Source: Delphinapterus leucas (taxonomy: Eukaryota; Chordata; Mammalia; Artiodactyla; Monodontidae). From it: a DNA stretch of 64,000 nucleotides. Location of the stretch: contig NW_022098044.1 in assembly GCF_002288925.2 (NCBI RefSeq), forward strand, positions 15,362,462 to 15,426,461, in the 5' to 3' direction. Below, in pieces: positions 1-10,249 of the stretch (the first letter of the stretch is position 1; each line of letters opens with the position of its first letter). The translations under genes were made by a program, and so were the position numbers. The notes beneath the pieces were generated by a model, which did no database searches, had not been told where the DNA came from, and saw nothing but the letters and a program-made list of their open reading frames with translations.

Positions 1-774
1 GGAAGAGTTTGAGAAGGATAGGTATTAGCTCTTCTCTAAATGTTTGATAGAATTCATCTGTGAAGTCATCTGATCCTGGGCTTTTGTTTGTTGAAAGATT
101 TTTAATCACATTTTTAATTTCAGTGCTTGTGATTGGTCTGTTCATATTTTCTGTTTCTTCCTGATTCAGTCTCAGAACGTTGTGCATTTCTAAGAATTTG
201 TCCATTTGTTCCAGGTTTTCCATTTATTGGCATAGTGTTGTTATAGTAATCTCTCATGATCTTTTGTATATCTGCAGTGTCAGTTGTTACTTCTCTTTTT
301 TCATTTCTATTTCTATTGATTTGAGTCTTCTCCCTTTTTTTCTTGATGAGTCTGGCTAATGGTTTATCAATTTTGCTTCTCTTCTCAATGAACCAGCTTT
401 TAGTTTTATTGATCTTTGCTATAATTTCCTTCATTTCTTTTTCATTTATTTCTGATCTGATCTTTATGATCTCTTTCCTTCTGCTAACTTTGGGGTTTTT
501 CTTGTTCTTCTTTCTCTAATTGCTTTAGGTGCAAGTTTAGGTTGTTTATTCGAGATGTTTCCTGTTTCTTAAGGTAGGGTTGTATTGCTATAAACTTCCC
601 TCTTAGAACTGCTTTTGCTGCATCCCATAGGTTTTGGGTCATCGTGTCTCCATTGTCATTTGTTCCTAGGTATTTTTTTATTCCCTCTTTGATTTCTTCA
701 GTGATCACTTCGTTATTAAGTAGTGTATTGTTTAGCCTCCATGTGTTTGTATTTTTTACAGGTCTTTTCCTGTA
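1..774 (-). mobile_element. L1 segment A, ORF2 linker/RT start, runs off the left edge
   Basis: This is antisense LINE-1 sequence. Read on the minus strand it encodes the ORF2 stretch between the endonuclease and the reverse transcriptase (RT), including LWDAAKAVLRGKFIAIQ (within 484-708) and KPLARLIKKKREKTQIN (within 120-434). A frameshift near 236 breaks the second peptide, so no functional protein is possible. The RT start continues past base 1. At 774 the sequence stops and the same ORF2 stretch begins again in a different L1 variant, so this is a separate L1 copy from the one to its right. That it is L1 is certain; the subfamily is not assigned. Confidence 0.93.
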
Positions 775-1852
775 CAGCTTTTAGTTTTATTGACTTTTGC
801 TACTGTTTTCTTTGTTTCTATTTCATTTATTTCTGCTCTGATCTTTATGATATCTTTCCTTCTGCTAACTTTGGGTTTTGTTTATTCTTCTTTCTCTAGT
901 TCCTTTAGGTGTAAGGTTAGATTATTTACTTGAGATTTTTCTTGTGTCTTGAGGTAGAGTTGTATAGCTATAAACTTCCCTCTTAGAACTCCCTTTGCTG
1001 CATCCCATAGGTTTTGGATCATCGTGTTTTCATTGTCATTTGTCACTAGGTATTTTTTGATTTCCTCTTTGATTTCTTCAGTGATCTCTTGGTTATTTAG
1101 GAACGTATTGTTTAGCTTTCATGTGTTTGTGTTTTTTACTTTGTTTCACCCTGTAATTTATTTGTAATCTCATAGCATTGTGGTCAGGAAAGATGCTTGG
1201 TATGATTTCAATTTTCTTAAATTTAATGAGGCTTGATTTGTGATGCAAGATGTGATCTATCCTGGAGGTTCCATGTGCACTTGAGAAGAAAGTGTAATCT
1301 GCTGTTTTTGGATGGAATGTCCTATAATTATCAATTAAATCTATCTGGTCTATTGTGTCATTTAAAGCTTCTGTTTCCTTCTGTATGTTCATTTTTGATG
1401 AACTGTCCATTGGTGTAAGTGAGGTGTTAAAGTCCCCCACTATTACTGTGTTACTGTCGATTTCTTCTTTTATCACTGTTAGCAGTTGCCTTATGTATTG
1501 AAGTGCTTCTGTGTTGGGTGCATATATATTTATATCTTCTTCTTGGATTGATCCCTTGATCATTATGTAGTTTCCTTCCTTGTCTCTTGTAACATTCTTT
1601 ATTTTAAAGTCTATTTTATCTTATGAGTATAGCTACTCCAGCTTCCTTTTGATTTCCATTTGCCTGTAATATCTTTTTCCATCACCTCGCTTTCAGTCTG
1701 TATGTGTCCATAGGTCTGAAGTGAGTCTCTTGTAGAAAGCATATATATGGGTCTTGTTTTTGTATCCATTCAGCAAGCCTGTATGTTTTGGTTGGAGCAT
1801 TTAATCCATTCACTTTTAAGGTAATTACTGATATGTATGTTCCTATGACCAT
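775..1852 (-). pseudogene. L1 ORF2 pseudogene, endonuclease part, copy B
   Basis: ORF2p is the L1 endonuclease and reverse transcriptase. The start is placed at 1852 (MVIGTYIS), the usual ORF2 beginning, with a short spacer after ORF1. Visible APE-type endonuclease motifs are VNGLNAP and QETHF (1682-1852), VGDFNT and the DHNA box (within 1093-1563). Damage includes a change from the usual SDHN to PDHN, an in-frame loss just before NIYAPN, a one-residue loss in HGT-SRIDHI, and frame changes between 1563 and 1682. The reading ends at 775, before the reverse-transcriptase domain. It cannot make an active enzyme. Confidence 0.9.
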
Positions 1853-1906
1853 TTTCTTAATTGTTTTGGATATTTTTAGGTCCTTTTCTTGTCTTGTGTT
1901 TTCCAC

Positions 1907-2809
1907 TTAGAGAAGTTCCTTTAGCATTTGTTCTAGAGCTGGTTTGGTGGTGCTGAATTCTCTTAGCTTTTTCTTGTCTATAAAGCATTTGATTTCTCCA
2001 TCAAATCTGAATGAGATCCTTGCTGGGGAGAGTAATCTTCGTTGTAGGTTCTCCACTTTCATCACTTTAAGTATATCATGCCACTCCTTTCTGGCGTGTA
2101 GAGTTTCTGCTGTGAAATCAGCTGTTAACCTTATGGGAGTTCACTTGTATGTTATTTGTCATTTTTCCCTTGCTGCTTTCAATAATTTTTCTTTGTCTTT
2201 AATTTTTGCCAATTTAATTACTATGTGTCTCAGCATGTTTCTCCTTGGGTTTATCCTGTATGGGCCTCTCTACGCTTCCTGGACTTTGGTGGTTATTTCC
2301 TTTCTGATGTTAGGGAAGTTTTCGACTATAATCTCTTCAAATATTTTCTCTGGTGCTTTCTCTCTCTCTTCTCTTTCTGGGACCCCCACAATGCGAATGT
2401 TGTTGCCTTTAATGTTGTCCCAGAGGTCTCTTAGGCTCTCTTCATTTCTTTTCATTCTTTTTTCTTTAGTCTGTTCCACAACAATGAATTCCACCATTCT
2501 GTCTTCCAGGTCACTTATCCGTTCTTCTGCCTCAGTTATTCTGCTATTGATTCCTTCTAGTGTAGTTTTCATTTCAGTTATTGTATTGTTTATCTCTGTT
2601 TGTTCCTTAATTCTTCTAGGTCTTTGTTAAACATTTCTAGCATCTTCTCGATCTTTGCCTCCATTCCTTGTCCGAGGTCCTGGATCATCTTCACTATCAT
2701 TATTCTGAATTTTTTTTCTGGAAGGTTGCCTATCTCCACTTCATTTAGTTTTTTTTTCTGTGGTTTTATCTTGTTCCTTCATCTGGTACATAGCCCTCTG
2801 CATTTTCAT
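1907..2809 (-). pseudogene. L1 ORF1 pseudogene (RNA-binding chaperone), copy B
   Basis: L1 ORF1p is the trimeric RNA-binding protein that coats L1 RNA. The start is placed at 2809 (MKMQRAMYQMKEQ), matching the start of the second L1 in this window. The stop codon is at 1907-1909. The middle of the frame (2572-2273) encodes coiled-coil and RRM sequence with SRITEAEERISDLEDRMVE and NNIRIVGVPEREE. An in-frame amber codon at 2270-2272 lies where family members read QRVPYRINPRRN; the downstream reading continues with PYRINPRRN. A second break follows the N-terminal KTTEKKTK. The full frame would be about 300 codons, the usual ORF1p length, so this is a dead but nearly full-length copy. Confidence 0.9.
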
Positions 2810-3696
2810 CTTGTCTATCTTTCTGTGAATGTGATTTTTGTTCCACAGGCTGCAGAATTGTAATTCTTCTTGCTTCTGCTGTCTGCCCTCTGGTGGCTGA
2901 GGCTGTCTAAGGGGCTTGATGGGAGGGACTGGTGGTGGGTAGAGCTGACTGTTGCTCTTGTTGGCAGAGCTCAGTAAAACTTTAATCCACTTGACTGTTG
3001 GTGGGTGGGGCTGTGTTCCCTCCCTGTTGGTTGTTTGGCCTGAGGCAACCCAACACTGAAGCCTACCTGGGCTCTTTGGTGGGGCTAATGACAGACTCTG
3101 GGAGGGCTCACACCAAGGAGTACTTCCCAGAACTTCTGCTGCCAGTGTCCTTGTCCCCACTATGAGCCACAGCCACCCCCACCCCCCGCCTCTGCAGGAG
3201 ACCCTCCAACACTAGCAGGTAGGTCTCCTATGGGGTTACTGCTCCTTCCCCTGGGTCCCGATGTGCACAGTACTTTGTGTGTGACGTCTAAGTGTGGAGT
3301 CTCTGTTTCTGCCAGTCCTGTCGAAGTCCTGCAATCAATTCTCACTAGTCTTCAAAGTCTTATTCTCTAGGAATTCCTCCTCCCATTGCTGGACCCCCAG
3401 GTTAGGAAGCCTGACGTGGGGCTCAGAACCCTCACTCCAGTGGGAGGACTTCTGTGGTATAAGTGTTCTCCAGTCTGTGAGTCACTCACCCAGCAGTTAT
3501 GGGATTTGATTTTACTGTGATTGCGCCCCTCCTAATGTCTCATTGTGGCTTCTCCATTGTCTTTGGATGGGGGGTATCTTTTTTGGTGAGTTCCTGTGTC
3601 TTCCTGTTGATGATTGTCCAGCAGCTAGTTGTGATTCTGGTGATCTCGCAAGAGGGAGTGAGAGCACGTCCTTCTACTCTGCCATCTTGTGTGTGT
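2810..3696 (-). promoter_or_regulatory. L1 5'UTR / internal promoter with YY1-type site
   Basis: This is the stretch upstream of L1 ORF1 on the minus strand. It is GC-rich compared with the surrounding DNA. Its far end contains CAAGATGGC on the minus strand (3681-3689). That motif matches the YY1-binding site at the start of mammalian L1 5'UTRs, where it sets the transcription start. This shows the copy reached its true 5' end. Whether it is still active cannot be told from sequence. Confidence 0.75.
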
Positions 3697-3893
3697 TCAA
3701 ATAAAACACTTTTGTTTTTCTATTTTAATTTAACCATGGTTCTTAGTGTGCATTCCAACAACAATGACAACAAATAGAGTATATCAACATTGCACTAAAT
3801 GCCTTAAATATTGCCCATATTGGTGTTATATGTATTTATAAAATCATGTGAGCAGTATTTTCCACTCTTATTTGAGGTTTGGTTCCTCATAAG
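3697..3893. other. Short AT-rich single-copy stretch between two L1 copies
   Basis: I see no gene or recognisable repeat here. It separates the 5' end of the antisense L1 from the TSD of the next, sense-oriented L1. Confidence 0.5.
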
Positions 3894-3904
3894 AACAAAG
3901 CAAG
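3894..3904. repeat. TSD, left copy
   Basis: The sequence aacaaagcaag is identical to 4657-4667 and brackets the L1 insertion. Confidence 0.85.
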
Positions 3905-4511
3905 GCCACTATGGAGAACAGTATGGAGATTCCTTAAAAAACTAAAAATAGAGCTACCATATGATCCAGCAATCCCATTCCTGGGCATATATCCAGAGAA
4001 AACCATAATTTGAAAAGGTACATGCACCCTAATATTCACTGCAGTGCTATTTACAATAGCCAGGACATGGAGGCAACCTAAATGTCTGTCGACATTGGAT
4101 GGACATTGGATAAAGAAGATGTGGTACATATTTACAATGGACTATTACTCAGCCATAAAAAATGAAATAATGCCATTTTTAGCAACTTGGATGGACCTAG
4201 AGATTGTCATAGTAAGTGAAGTAAGTCAGACAGAGAAAGACAATTATCATATGATATAACATATATGTGGAATCTAAAAAACTGGTACAAAAGAATTTAT
4301 TTACAAAACAGAAATAGAGTCACAGATGTAGAAAACAAACTTATGGTTACCAAGGAGGAAAGGGGGAAAAGGATAAATTGGGAGATTGGGATTGACATAT
4401 ACACACTACTATATATAAAATAGATAACTAATAAGGACCTACTGTATGGTACAGGAAACTCTACTCAGTACTCTGTAATGACCTACATGGGAAAAGAATC
4501 TAAAAAAAAGA

Positions 4512-4569
<58 letters not shown>

Positions 4570-4656
4570 ATGTATAACTGATTCACTTTGCCATACAGCA
4601 GAAACTAACACAGCATTGTAAATCAACTATATTCCAATAAAAATTAATTTTAAAAA
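3905..4656 (+). mobile_element. 5'-truncated L1 3' end with 11-bp TSD
   Basis: This is sense-strand L1. It begins in the ORF2 C-terminal region (44-48% conserved-looking text such as YNIARTWRQPKCLSTLDGHW cannot be read through) with the visible peptide FTMDYYSAIKNEIMPF within 4044-4259. It continues through the 3'UTR to an A-rich end with AATAAA-like sequence. An (AT)n tract lies inside the 3'UTR at 4514-4562. The flanks carry a perfect direct repeat, aacaaagcaag, at 3894-3904 and 4657-4667, which is the target-site duplication and fixes both ends. Confidence 0.92.
4514..4562. repeat. (AT)n microsatellite inside L1 3'UTR
   Basis: About 24 AT dinucleotides. The matching place in the sister element at 61.6 kb holds only a short TA-rich patch, so the tract expanded within this copy. 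Confidence 0.95.
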
Positions 4657-4667
4657 AACAAAGCAAG
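4657..4667. repeat. TSD, right copy
   Basis: This 11-bp match to 3894-3904 lies directly after the A-rich L1 tail. Confidence 0.85.
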
Positions 4668-5097
4668 ATTGGGATAAGTTGTTCCTCAAGGTCTTTTCCA
4701 GCAGTGCCCTTCTCTGAATCCAGGTAGGCCAACAAGCTCCAGGAAACATTGATAGTCCTTGGTCCTGTTGACTATCAATCTGTGGACATGGCCACTCTGC
4801 TTAGTGAGTCACTTGAAAAAGTGCAGGAGTTTAAGGTCATAGAGCCTGAATCGCTAAGGAACTACCGTCACCTGAGGATAGAGGCCACTTTATACAGCGA
4901 TACTCTTCTGCTCCTCTTTTCTCATGAGGTGGGAGCCAGGAAGGACTTTCTACACAGGTAAGACTAGTATGTGCACTAAGAACAAATCAGCTGCTAAATG
5001 TGTTGAAAGCGGGGAGAAAGGATCTAGGATTTTATGATTGCTTAATAAAAACCACCTATTTTTACCTTGTGAATTGGTTATTGTTTGTTATCTCTAC
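4668..5097. other. Single-copy sequence, no gene seen
   Basis: A 70-codon open frame (4749-4961, plus) matches nothing I recognise and has no supporting context. I treat it as chance. Confidence 0.5.
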
Positions 5098-5215
5098 CTT
5101 GAAGGTGAGGAAATGAGGTTCAGCAAGGTTCAGTAATGTTGCCATGGTCACATCACAGGTGAGATGTGACACCACAATCTGTACCTAACTCTGTTTGCCT
5201 CCAAGGCCTGTGCAA
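5098..5215 (+). mobile_element. MIR SINE fragment
   Basis: This follows the MIR core and 3' consensus: 'gaggaaatgaggttcagcaa', then a 'ccatggtcacatcaca' block like the usual 'aaggtcacacagc', then a 'gcctccaaggcctgtgc' ending. MIR is an inactive, ancient tRNA-derived SINE shared by mammals. Confidence 0.8.
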
Positions 5216-5218
5216 TTT

Positions 5219-5252
5219 CATATATATATACATATATATGTATATATATATA
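5219..5252. repeat. (TA)n microsatellite
   Basis: Alternating TA interrupted by single C and G bases, directly after the MIR. Confidence 0.9.
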
Positions 5253-7017
5253 TGAACTGGCTACCTAAGCATTCTGTGAAAAATAAATAAAACATGGTAA
5301 TGGAATAAATTCAAAAAGCAAGCACCACAAAAAAGCAGAGTATAATATTTTATTTACAATACAGACATAATTGTGTAAAAATGTACGAAAAGACTGGAAA
5401 TAAATAAACCATTTTCTTAACAGGGGTTGCCTCTTGGTGGTGGGGTTAGGCAGTAGTTTGCTAGAGCTGGCTAGTAAGAGCCTATATTGTTAAATATTCA
5501 AGAGTTTTGAGAGCTAGTTGTTAAACTGTTGGTAGCTTTAAAAAGGCCAGGATAGGTGTATTTATTGTACAACACTGAAATTGACAAAGACTATAAATCA
5601 CGGTGTTATTTTCCCCCCAGAAAGCCAGTTTACCAACACAATACTCACCGCTCACATCTTCTGTGCTTTTGTGTACTGTTTTGTGTTAAACCATTTCTGC
5701 AATAACATAAATTAGCATATAACCAAGAAAAAATGAATATGGTAGAGTCAGTAAAGGATAAAATGCAACTAAACTAAAACCAGTAGCTTCCAGAAGACCT
5801 GTAGATGATCTGGACATGGCTTTCCTTTATCTGTGCTATTGTCTTTGAACTCAGAGCTCGCTGCGGGTTCAAAGGAGAGGTCAAGTCCCAAGTGTTTTCT
5901 CCAGATGTGGTGCCCCTCTCAGCTCTGCCATGCTCACTGGAGAGAGTGTGTGAACAGCTTCAATAAAATAGAACACCTGTGTGTAATGGGCTGTGAGTCA
6001 CACAGCACATTTTCCTAACTAGCTCTTGTTGGAAATTGATGCATCCTTTGGTCACAGGTGGTCTTCCAGTACCTTGTGTGGCTTGGAATTTCCTTTTTGA
6101 CTTTCCTTCATTCTGTAAATCTAACTCCAAGTAGGAAAAAAAAGGCTTAATTTAAGAGGACCTGTAAGAGAGCATTGACCGCCTCCTTGAAGAGGCTGAA
6201 TCCCTTGCCTGAGCACTGAAGAGGCACACAAAGGCTGCTCCCCCTAACTCCCAGCCCCCATGTACATGGTCATGCTTGGCAGGTGCACTCAGCACATGCT
6301 ATTAGGTCCATGAAAAGAGAACCTCAATCAACAAAGTGCTCCATCCACCTGCCACAATCTTGACATCGATATTCTTATGTGCACATGGCAGATGTGGTTA
6401 TAGCTTTGGTGGGGGTGAACCAAGGCTGTAACAAGATACCTACTGAAATTGTAGAGTAAGATGATAAGGAGGATACCAGATAAAGCAGGCAGCTTTCAAT
6501 CCAAAGTCCAGAAAAGCACACAGGGACTTTTTATTAATCTGTTGCCTGCTTGGTGTGCTGAGTCATGGCCCTAACTTCTGTTGTTGGAAAAGGTTGCTTG
6601 TATCAAATTATCCTGCACTCAGGGAGGCAGAGCAGCCCATTCGTCCTGGCAACCTTGCTCCTGGTGAGTCACTGAAACTAAAGATTCAAAAGACCTATTA
6701 TTTCCTCTGCCCATCCTCTGGGGATTGATGTAAACTTGGTTCTTATATGTGTTGCCTCTGTTTCTTCTTCCACCTGGTTCTGATTTAAACAGTTGAGAAA
6801 AATGTCCCTGGTCTAATTTGGAATTTGCAGAGCATAAGAATGGTGATTGTGTCAAACCAAATTAACCAGTATTTATCGAATTACTACACTCTGTTAAGCA
6901 CTTTGATACGAACCTCTATTTATTGAAATTCTTCTTAGCAATTCTCTTCTTAGCAATTCCACTTCCTCAGCTAATTCACTTTATCTAGAAAAGTGTAACT
7001 CATTGATTTGGGTAAAT
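5253..7017. other. Single-copy sequence, no gene seen
   Basis: I see no long open frame or clear repeat. A weak MIR/L2-like patch may lie near 6870-6910, but it is too decayed to call. Confidence 0.45.
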
Positions 7018-7041
7018 TAAATATATATATATATATATATG
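7018..7041. repeat. (TA)n microsatellite
   Basis: An AT dinucleotide run just upstream of a SINE. It may be part of the insertion target. Confidence 0.9.
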
Positions 7042-7056
7042 TACAAATAGTTAGGG

Positions 7057-7267
7057 GGCTTCCCTGGTGGCACAGTGGTTGAGAGTCTGCCTGCCGATGC
7101 AGAGGACACGGTTCGTGCCCCGGTCCAGGAAGATCCCACATGCTGCCGAGTGGCTGGGCCCGTGAGCCATGGCCCCTGAGCCTGCGCGTCTGGAGCCTGT
7201 GCTCTGCAACTGGAGAGGCCACAACAATGAGAGGCCCGCATACCGCAAAAAAAAAAAAAAAAAAAAA
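7057..7267 (+). mobile_element. CHR-type tRNA-derived SINE (cetacean/hippo family)
   Basis: The head is 'ggcttccctggtggcacagt', with a pol III A-box-like 'tggcacagtgg' (7069-7079) and a B-box-like 'cggttcgtgcc'. A family-specific body follows ('agatcccacatgctgccgag' to 'gaggcccgcataccgc'), ending in 21 A. The body matches the copies at 56.2 and 56.9 kb. I could not find a convincing TSD; the AT-repeat on its left may have obscured it. Confidence 0.93.
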
Positions 7268-8639
7268 GCAATTGCAGTAATGATGGGGGGTAGCAGTATC
7301 AACATCCATAATCATAACAAAATTACAAAGTTAGTGTAGTTATGCACAGATTTAGGCTCTGACACCACATGTGTTCTTTTCATGTGCACTCTCAAACTCA
7401 GAGCCTCTGATTTCTGGAGAAGATTCTATTTTGTTAGGTTCTTAGGACAGCAGACAAGAGTCACATTGTCTTTTGGGTCCCTGTAGTGGAGAATATGACT
7501 TCAGAATTGTTAACAGTGAGTGTCTGAGCAAGTAGTTGATATTCTGGTCCAACTCCCATACAGAAAACACTCAATGCAAATTACTGACAGATGATCTGTG
7601 AAGTCTGAAGATTTTGCAGATGTCAATTGATAAGATGTTCAAATATTTATATCATGTCTTGGAAAATAATTTTTTCTTTTCTTAGTATGATTCTGCTTTA
7701 AATGTAGTAAAAGAAGGAAAAACTAGCATAAGAGTAGAGGAGGCAATCTGCCTACTGGAAATCACTGAAAATGTGGTAATAGAAATTGAGTTTGTGTCTC
7801 AATCCTCCCTCTACCAAGATTACAATAACTGATTCTGAAACCTACAGTGGGATAAAGTAGAGACAGATGGCCATCTTCACAACTACAACTTTCCATTTAA
7901 ATATGGAAATGTGGCACTGACCTTGTTAGCAGCCATTTTTGCACTTTTGGAAACTCAAAATCGTTGTGTGTACCCATAGAGTCATCAGGCATTAGGAGGG
8001 CAGAAGATCTTACAAATAAGCTTCCAATTCATCATATAAACCTATAACACCACTGAAATGCTCATCTATATTCAATGAGTAGCTCTTTTAAAATGAGTTT
8101 TCTTGGATACCATTAGGGCAGTGCAACTGATATCCTTTGAGGCAGACATTCAAATTCTGGACAGAAAGTTTTCCTTATACAATCTCTCTTGACCTTCTTA
8201 AGAAGTTACAGTGTTGGCTCAGGTCCTGTAATTGACAAACTAGTCCTTGTCCTTTTCAAGAATATGAAGTCACCTGCATGCCTCACCCAGTACCTTTGCC
8301 AATCTAAATGAAATTGATTTCTTTCGTTATTACTTACATGGTATGGTTTTAGATTCTCTCACCAGGCCGTCATATTTTTTGGGATATATTCCCGACTTTT
8401 AGTGTCCTTCTCCAAATAAGACTTCAGAAGCAGACCCTTGAATGCAGTTCTTGAACGCAGAACAGAAGGGAAAACCAACCAGTAGCCCTTTTGACAGCTG
8501 GAGGCTTCTGACTCATGTTTTTTAATATCAGATCTATTCTCTTAACAGGTTTATAGGTGTGCAGTACAGTATTTTTATCTATAGGCTGTACAGTGTTATA
8601 CAGCATATCTCTAGCATTTATTCATCTTGCATAACTGGA
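7268..8639. other. Single-copy sequence, no gene seen
   Basis: I see no coding or repeat signal worth naming. The longest open frames are around 60 codons. Confidence 0.5.
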
Positions 8640-9150
8640 ATTTTACACGTCTTGATTAACAAATCTTTATTTCCTCCCCCTCCCAGCCCCTGGAAACTAC
8701 CATTCTATTCTTTGCTTCTATGAATCTGTTTTATTATTTTTTTTTGTTTTATATAATCAGTGTGTATTTAGATTAAATTAGATATGTATAAATTTCTTTG
8801 CATGTTATTTCTTCTTGCAGCTCAGATATTTGTTCTAAGATTTTCTTCTTCTTGAAATACATGTTTTTGAAGTTTATTTAGATTTATTGTTGGTAATTCT
8901 CATGGTTTTTCTTTTTCTGAAAATGTCTTTATTTCATCCTCATTCTTGTATGATTGTTTTAGGTTGATTGTTTCTCTCAGCACATTGAAGACATTATCCC
9001 ACTGAATTCTGGCCAAGAGTTTGACTATTTTAAATACCTCACATAAGTGGAAGTATATGTCCTTCTGTGACTGGCTTATTTCACTTAGCATAATGTCCTC
9101 AAGGTTCATTCATGTTGTCACACTTTTCAGGATTTCTTTCCTTATAAGAG
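8640..9150 (-). mobile_element. Old L1M fragments, antisense
   Basis: The block at 8640-8760 ('cccagcccctggaaactacc') and that at 9036-9150 ('cttatttcacttagcataat', 'aaggttcattcatgttgt') are the antisense 3'UTR of old mammalian L1. The DNA between them looks like antisense L1 ORF1-type sequence, so the copy is rearranged or holds another fragment. Confidence 0.65.
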
Positions 9151-9439
9151 CAGTGAATTGCAAGAAAATCTACTTTCAGGTGAAAAGCAGAATAGAGAAA
9201 CATGCTATGTAGATCTTTTAAATACCAGAAAGTGTCAAATAAAGTCCAGATTCCAAATTATTTTGCACCATTGGAAGCTCTGTCAACATTGGGCTCACAC
9301 AACCACATGCCATCTCTTGGCTGGAGTTGAATCAAGGTGGCCTCTTTTAGGCAGGACAAGGGCTCACTGGTTTGCCAAGGTCTCTACCAGTCTCTATTAT
9401 ACATCGACTAGGTATACACATTTAATTACCTTCCTGATC

Positions 9440-9456
9440 CTGTAAGCACTACAAGT
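9440..9456. repeat. TSD, left copy
   Basis: Matches 9613-9629 at 16 of 17 positions and lies directly before the oligo-T tail. Confidence 0.85.
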
Positions 9457-9612
9457 ATTTTTTTTTATTCAAGTATAGTTGTTTTACAAAGTTGTGTTGA
9501 ATACATTTCCCTGTGCTATACAGTAGGACCTTGTTGTTTATCCATTCTATATATAATAGTTTACATCTGCTAATCCCAAACTCCCACTCCATTCCTCCCC
9601 CTTCCCCTATGT
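9457..9612 (-). mobile_element. Very short 5'-truncated L1 insertion with 17-bp TSD
   Basis: An oligo-T start followed by 'attcaagtatagttgtttta' and 'ccctgtgctatacagtagga' is the antisense L1 3' end seen elsewhere in the window. The insert is only about 156 bp. Flanking repeats ctgtaagcactacaagt (9440-9456) and ctgtaagcagtacaagt (9613-9629) match at 16 of 17 bases and are the TSD. Confidence 0.9.
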
Positions 9613-9629
9613 CTGTAAGCAGTACAAGT
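9613..9629. repeat. TSD, right copy
   Basis: The second half of the direct repeat bracketing the short L1 insert. Confidence 0.85.
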
Positions 9630-9975
9630 TTTTGACTCCTGATCTAAATTATGAACTCCTAAGACAAGTACCTGCATTTATTCCTGTCTGTGAATAAACA
9701 ACTCAGTAATATATTTTGGCCAAATAAACAATTTGGCTTTCACTCCTAGGTCCCCAGACATTCCCGCTGCTGCCACTGCTCACTTGTACTCTAGCCATTT
9801 GCTGTTTTAACATCACAGGGTCCTTTCATCTGGATGAAAATGGAGAACAAAATATAGGGACGTGGCTGAGGGAAGGTGACTAGGTCAGGAGTAAGATGAG
9901 GCTGAGAATACAGAATATAGGTGATACTGAGGAGAGATGGGAATATCATCTGAGGAAAGCATATTTTTTCCAATC
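9630..9975. other. Single-copy sequence, no gene seen
   Basis: No recognisable repeat or gene between two antisense L1 insertions. Confidence 0.5.
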
Positions 9976-10249
9976 ATTTTTTTTGTTTTTACATAACCCA
10001 CTTGCTCAATTTTTAAAAAATTTTTAATTTAATTTATTTTTATATACAGCAGGCTATAATTAGTCGTCCATTTTATACACATCAGTGTATACATGTCAAT
10101 CCCAATCTCCCAATTCATCACACAACCACTCCCAGCCCTGCCACTTTCACCCCTTGGTGTCCATATGTTTGTTCTCTACATATGTGTCTCAATTTCTGCC
10201 TTACAAACTGGTTCATCTGTACCATTTTGCTAGGTTCCACATATAGGTA

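Larger units (their letters stand above)
775..3696 (-). mobile_element. L1 segment B with intact 5' end (5'UTR, ORF1, start of ORF2)
   Basis: This is antisense LINE-1. On the minus strand it runs from the element's 5' end near 3696, through about 0.9 kb of 5'UTR, ORF1 (2809 to 1907) and ORF2 (from 1852) into the endonuclease domain. It stops at 775, where segment A abuts. L1 copies normally lose the 5' end and keep the 3' end; this one is the reverse within the window. Its 3' part may lie beyond the left edge, split off by segment A, or may be lost. Stops and small deletions show it is dead. Confidence 0.93.

Noticed and set aside
1944..2630. 228-codon plus-strand open frame
   Set aside because: It is the antisense of L1 ORF1; the composition of antisense L1 leaves long open frames. 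The same holds for 14556-14987.
4749..4961. 70-codon plus frame that looks protein-like
   Set aside because: No domain, no conserved neighbour, no sign of splice context; length is within chance.
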